From: an uncultured Paracoccaceae bacterium
Lineage (GTDB): Bacteria; Pseudomonadota; Alphaproteobacteria; Rhodobacterales; Rhodobacteraceae
Assembly (NCBI GenBank): GCA_947503935.1
Contig: CANNFR010000001.1
Span: 124,001 to 188,000 of the forward strand
Direction of reading: 5' to 3'
Length of the DNA: 64,000 bases
Below are positions 60,437 through 64,000 of this stretch, piece by piece (position 1 is the first letter of the stretch; every line of letters begins with the position of its first letter). The position numbers were made by a program, and so were the translations under genes. A model generated the notes under the pieces. It had not been told where the DNA came from. It was given only the letters and a program-made list of their open reading frames with translations, and ran no database searches.

Positions 60437-61480
60437 CTAGAGGGTGGTCCAGACTTGAAACAGCACTCCCGCTGCAAAAGCGCCTGACAGCGACAGCGTT
60501 ATATAAAGCCCGAAAACCCGCGGCTTGACCAGCGCCCAGACCGCAATTGCTGCGGGCAGCGACGTCACCCCACCGGCCACCAGAAATGCCAGACCAGCCC
60601 CTGGCGCCATGCCCTGTTCGATCAGGCCACCCACCAGGGGCAGCGCCGCATAGCCGTTGAGATAAGCCGGAACGCCGACCAGGGTCGCCAGGGCAATCGG
60701 CCCGATCCCGGTGCCGCCCAAGAGGGCTGTGATGGTTTCGGCCGGAACGAAGGCCAGCATCAGGCTTTCCAGCAAGAACGCCAGGACCAGCCATTGCGCC
60801 AGGAAAAGCGTTGTCTTGCGGGCTTCAGTCGTGAATTTCGCCCGGCGTTCAGCGGCCGCCCAGAACCGCCAGACCACGGGCTTGGGCGCGCGCACCTTGG
60901 CGCCGCCGCACCCGCCATCGCCGAGGCCCTCGCGCAGCGGATCGGCCAGAGCCCGGCTCTGTGACAGGGCCAACACCGCAAGACCGCCCACGATGCCGAG
61001 GCTGATCGCGGCCAGGGTCTTGGCCAACGCGAATTCAAGGCCGAGCAAGCCCGAGGTCAGGACGAACATGGACGGGTCCATGACAGGCGAGGCGAGCCAG
61101 AACGCCATCACCGCCGAGAGCGGCACACCCATCACCAACAGCGCTGCGATCAGCGGGATCACCCCGCACGAGCAGAACGGCGACAGGCCACCTGCCAGCG
61201 CCGCAAGGACGATCATCAGGACCGGCGTGCCGGTAAATGCACGCGCAATCAGGTTGTCAGCCCCCGTCGCCCCCGCCCAGGCCGCGATCGCGATCGACAA
61301 AAGCAAGAAGGGCGCCGTGTGCCAAAGGGCGGCACCGGTAAAAGCGGCACTTGCCACGGCCTGCGCGGGCGACCAGAGCGCCACCCCAGCCAGGATGAGG
61401 GCGGATGCAAGCCAGACCCGGTGATGCTTCCACACCTCGTGCAAGAGGCCGGGTGTCGGACGGAGGGGGAGGTCTGTCAT
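60437..61480 (-). CDS. ArsP/UPF0718-family permease
   Basis: A 347-residue membrane permease with about 8-10 segments and the FCSCGVIPLIAALLVMGVPLSAVMAFWLASP motif (Cys103, Cys105), as in ArsP/DUF318 transporters that export organoarsenicals or other soft metal species. The second half repeats the pattern at LVGVPAYLNGYAALPL. It is controlled by the ArsR-type gene upstream, as both starts share an ACCGGT-centred motif. Confidence 0.85.
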   Translation of the reverse strand: MTDLPLRPTPGLLHEVWKHHRVWLASALILAGVALWSPAQAVASAAFTGAALWHTAPFLLLSIAIAAWAGATGADNLIARAFTGTPVLMIVLAALAGGLSPFCSCGVIPLIAALLVMGVPLSAVMAFWLASPVMDPSMFVLTSGLLGLEFALAKTLAAISLGIVGGLAVLALSQSRALADPLREGLGDGGCGGAKVRAPKPVVWRFWAAAERRAKFTTEARKTTLFLAQWLVLAFLLESLMLAFVPAETITALLGGTGIGPIALATLVGVPAYLNGYAALPLVGGLIEQGMAPGAGLAFLVAGGVTSLPAAIAVWALVKPRVFGLYITLSLSGAFAAGVLFQVWTTL

Positions 61481-61482
61481 GC

Positions 61483-61498
61483 TAAATCACCGGTTATG
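61483..61498. promoter_or_regulatory. Candidate ArsR operator before the permease
   Basis: TAAATCACCGGTTATG (61483-61498) lies 3 bases upstream of the permease start on the minus strand. On that strand it reads CATAACCGGTGATTTA, closely matching the motif in front of the regulator gene. Confidence 0.45.
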
Positions 61499-61530
61499 TA
61501 GTTTCTTTGATCCAAAAAAACACCACCCCA

Positions 61531-61851
61531 TCAGGCGGCGCTGTCGCTCCGCTCAAGGCTCACGCCGGTACAGCACTCGGAGGTGAGGAATTCTATGGTG
61601 CGCTGCATCTTATCGTAATCGACGCGGTTCAGAACCTCGCGCCCGCGCTTGTCCTGAATCACCAGGCCTGCGTCGACCAGCGCCCGCAGATGGTGCGCCA
61701 GCGTTGATGCGGCAAGGCCCATATGCTGGCCAATCTCGCCCACACTCATCCCGTCATCCCCGGCCCTCACCAGCAAGCGGAAGACGCCCAAACGGGCATC
61801 ATGACCGAGGGCGGCGAGGGATCGGGCTGTGTCGGTGTTGCTGCTCATCAT
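61531..61851 (-). CDS. ArsR-family metal/metalloid-responsive repressor
   Basis: A 106-residue winged-helix repressor (helix-turn-helix about residues 35-62: MSVGEIGQHMGLAASTLAHHLRALVDAGLV). Near the C-terminus it has Cys93-Cys94 (TSECCTGV), a possible thiol sensor site for arsenic- or metal-type ligands. Two adjacent ATGs (61851, 61848) have no ribosome site and are preceded within a few bases by the palindromic ACCGGT site, so a leaderless transcript is possible. Confidence 0.88.
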   Translation of the reverse strand: MMSSNTDTARSLAALGHDARLGVFRLLVRAGDDGMSVGEIGQHMGLAASTLAHHLRALVDAGLVIQDKRGREVLNRVDYDKMQRTIEFLTSECCTGVSLERSDSAA

Positions 61852-61856
61852 TTCTA

Positions 61857-61870
61857 TATAACCGGTTTAT
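61857..61870. promoter_or_regulatory. Candidate ArsR operator before the regulator
   Basis: TATAACCGGTTTAT (61857-61870), with the perfect 8-base palindrome AACCGGTT, located 6 bases upstream of the regulator start codon. The shared core with the site at 61483-61498 supports coordinated autoregulation. Confidence 0.5.
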
Positions 61871-61938
61871 TGGTTGCGTCAACCGAAACCTGCCTCTCTG
61901 GCAGCGGCGCGTTTATCAGCAAAGGCTCTTCGCCGCTC

Positions 61939-63306
61939 TCAGGCGACCTCGGCGAAGACCTTGTCCAACGCGGTTCCTAGCTTGTCGAACATCTCGTCCA
62001 GATGCGCTTCGGTGGTGATGAAGGGCGGGCAGAGCACGATGGCCTGGCCCAGCGGGCGGCAGATCAACCCGTGATCGGTGCAGGTGTTGGCGATCCGCTC
62101 ACTGACCGACAGTGACCCGTCAAAGGGTGTCTTGGTGGCCTTGTCCTTCACCGCCTCCAGTGCACCCATCAGCCCGATGCCGCGCCATTCGCCGATATTG
62201 GGGTGCTCGGCCAGCCGTTTCATGCCGTCGATGAACTTGGGCGCGATGGCTTTGACATTGTCGGCCAGCCCCTCGTTCATCACCACGTCGATGGCTTTCA
62301 GCGCAACCGCGCAGCCCACAGGGTGGCCCGAGGCGGTGAAGCCATGCGGGAACTCCTCAACCGCTTCCACCGCCGCCTGCATCCGATCCGACAGCGCGGG
62401 GCCCAGGATCACCGCGCCCATGGGGAAGTAGCCGGCCGTCAGGTTCTTCGACGAGATGATGGCATCCGGCATGAAGTCATACGTCTGGCAGCCCCAAGTG
62501 TTGCCGGTGCGCCCGAAGCCGCAGATCACCTCGTCAGAGATCACCGGGATGTTGTATTTGCGCAAGATCGGCACGACCGCCTGGAAATAGCCGTCAGACG
62601 GCACGATCACGCCACCGGCGCCCATCACCGGTTCAGCGAAGAACCCCGCAATGGTGTCGGCGCCTTCCTTGATAATCGTCGCCTCCAACTCGGCCGCCAT
62701 GCGGGCGGTGAACTGGGCCTCGGTCTCGCCATCATGACCGTTGCGCCAGTAATGCGGGCAGCTCAGATGGTGAAAGCCGGGCAGGGGCAGGCCGAAAAGC
62801 GCATTGTAAGGCTTGCCGGTCATCGAGGCCGAGACGGCCGTGACGCCGTGATACGCATTGACGCGGGTCAGGATCTTGCGCTTTTGCGGCTTGCCTTCGG
62901 CGGCATGCAGGAACCACAGCATCTTGACCATGGTGTCGTTCGCCTCAGACCCTGAGTTGGTGTAGAACACTTTGCCCGTGTCGAACGGCGAGACCTCGAC
63001 CAGCTTTTCCGACAGCATCACGGTCTGGTCCGACATCCGCCCGAAGAAGGCGTGATAGCCGGGGAATTTATCGTATTGCGCCTTGGCCGCCTCGGCGAGG
63101 CCCGGGTGATCGAACCCGGCAACCATGTTCCAAAGCCCGGAATTGGCGTCGAAATACCGCTTGCCATGCACGTCGACGACGTAAGGTCCCTCGCCGTGGG
63201 TCAGAACGACGGTGCCGCGTTCATGGACTGACGGAAGATCAGTGAACCCGTACATCGAGAACCGGTCGGCCCGGGATTCCCATGAATTCGGCGCGTCGTC
63301 ACGCAT
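61939..63306 (-). CDS. Class III PLP aminotransferase (omega-amino acid / polyamine : pyruvate type)
   Basis: A 455-residue aminotransferase. The PLP lysine is Lys287 in SSKNLTAGYFPMG; cofactor contacts are in VFYTNSGSEANDTMVKMLW and PVISDEVICGFGRTG. Start at 63306 is the Met before RDDAPNSWESR. It is followed upstream (minus strand) by a FAD amine-oxidase-like gene, a pairing typical of putrescine or omega-amino acid breakdown. Specific donor unproven. Confidence 0.9.
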   Translation of the reverse strand: MRDDAPNSWESRADRFSMYGFTDLPSVHERGTVVLTHGEGPYVVDVHGKRYFDANSGLWNMVAGFDHPGLAEAAKAQYDKFPGYHAFFGRMSDQTVMLSEKLVEVSPFDTGKVFYTNSGSEANDTMVKMLWFLHAAEGKPQKRKILTRVNAYHGVTAVSASMTGKPYNALFGLPLPGFHHLSCPHYWRNGHDGETEAQFTARMAAELEATIIKEGADTIAGFFAEPVMGAGGVIVPSDGYFQAVVPILRKYNIPVISDEVICGFGRTGNTWGCQTYDFMPDAIISSKNLTAGYFPMGAVILGPALSDRMQAAVEAVEEFPHGFTASGHPVGCAVALKAIDVVMNEGLADNVKAIAPKFIDGMKRLAEHPNIGEWRGIGLMGALEAVKDKATKTPFDGSLSVSERIANTCTDHGLICRPLGQAIVLCPPFITTEAHLDEMFDKLGTALDKVFAEVA

Positions 63307-63468
63307 GGTGTGTGTCCTTTCAGACAAGGGGTTTGGCCGCACGCTATAGCGCGCTGCGTAGCGGTTCAATCGCTGTGTGTGGTGCTTTCGGCGAATTGCC
63401 GATCAGCTCGTCATTCGGATGGGTTATCGGCGGATGGGTCGCCAAATTGCGCGGATCGGGGAAACGCG

Positions 63469-64000
63469 TCAGATCCCCAGACGGTCGCGCATCGCGTACC
63501 ACGTCATCGCGGCCACCAGCAGAGGGGTCCGCAAGGCGGGGCCGCCGGGAAAGGCGGGCGAGGGGATCTCGGCCATCACGTCGAAGCGTTCGGCCTGACC
63601 GGCCACGGCTTCGGCCATCATCTGGCCCGCCAGTGTGGCCAAAGCGACGCCATGGCCGGAATAGCCCGAGGCCGACAGGATGTTCGGCGCGGGGCGCGTG
63701 AAACAGGGCATCCGATTCATGGTGATGGCCAGCGTGCCGCCCCAGGCGTAGTCGATTTTTACGTCCGCCAGGTCGGGAAAGACCTGGGCCATGGGTTTCC
63801 GGACGGTCTCGGCGATATCGGGAAAGCGGTAGCCATAGCTTTCGCCGCCGCCGAAGAGCAGCCTGCCATCGGGTGACAGGCGAAAGTAATTCACCACGAA
63901 CTTGCTGTCGGCCACGGCCACGCCTTTGGTGATCAGCGTCTGGGCGCGGTCGCCCAGGGGCTCAGTCGCGACAATGAAGTTGTTGATCGGCATCACGCGG
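63469..64000 (-). CDS. FAD-dependent amine oxidoreductase (PuuB/DadA-like), C-terminal part, truncated by window edge
   Basis: About 175 C-terminal residues of a D-amino-acid-oxidase-superfamily flavoprotein: PINNFIVATEPL, VNYFRLSPDGRLLFGGG and ILSASGYSGHGVALATLAGQMMAEAV for the FAD-binding end. The pattern is like gamma-glutamylputrescine oxidase. The N-terminus lies beyond base 64000. Precedes the aminotransferase gene, with a 162-base gap. Confidence 0.82.
   Translation of the reverse strand, partial: RVMPINNFIVATEPLGDRAQTLITKGVAVADSKFVVNYFRLSPDGRLLFGGGESYGYRFPDIAETVRKPMAQVFPDLADVKIDYAWGGTLAITMNRMPCFTRPAPNILSASGYSGHGVALATLAGQMMAEAVAGQAERFDVMAEIPSPAFPGGPALRTPLLVAAMTWYAMRDRLGI

Overview
The window is high-GC DNA from an alphaproteobacterium, most likely a Rhodobacterales (Roseobacter/Paracoccus-like) chromosome. 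The grounds are several TRAP, Tct and ABC import operons, a phaZ|phaC-phaP-phaR locus, a selenide dikinase fused to an NADH-dehydrogenase-like domain next to tRNA selenouridine synthase, hemP-bfd-bfr, and G-rich intergenic hairpin elements. No phage, integrase, intact insertion sequence, CRISPR array or rRNA was seen. Coding density is high and many genes are joined by ATGA or TGATG overlaps.

Layout. 1-5250: end of a GntR regulator, then leuC/leuD-like dehydratase subunits and a complete DctPQM TRAP importer, which looks like an inducible hydroxy-acid uptake and dehydration operon. 5456-7173: iron/heme operon (54-aa protein, hemP, Cys-rich 162-aa protein, bfd, bfr). 7174-9603: small accessory island with a BrnA-like orphan, then a lower-GC two-gene module coding for a HEPN-motif protein and a linker-containing partner, with its own promoter. 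9604-18060 (minus): SBP, ATPase and permease importer followed by amidohydrolase, FAD oxidase, two flavodoxin-fold reductases, a 2-oxoglutarate/Fe(II) oxygenase and a creatininase-family hydrolase. This reads as a catabolic operon for an unknown, probably nitrogenous, ring compound.

18248-31001: RidA-like protein; citryl-CoA-lyase-like and CaiB/BaiF CoA-transferase genes (minus), divergent from tctCBA-atuA-DUF4387-amidase and a polyamine-type ABC importer (plus). 31342-41427: RND efflux pair, selU and selD fusion (convergent), and a 783-aa envelope ankyrin protein. 41618-45978: tRNA-Met and a binding-protein plus chemoreceptor pair. 46580-49811: ArsC/Spx-like protein, cold-shock protein and a bufferin-type operon (BufA-like precursor, DUF692 enzyme, DUF2063 partner, DoxX). 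49992-55889: thrS, an MFS protein and three alpha/beta-hydrolase-fold genes. 55963-60402: PHA storage locus with candidate PhaR operators. 60437-64000: ArsR-regulated permease, class-III aminotransferase and a truncated FAD amine oxidase.

The least explained items are the HEPN module at 7886-9225 with an inverted repeat over its promoter, the array of four hairpins at 18648-18743, the cloverleaf-like palindromic elements inside operons at 25184 and 29049, and the G-rich double-hairpin element found at both 12629 and 36777. All functions are read from sequence motifs and gene context; no database search was run.
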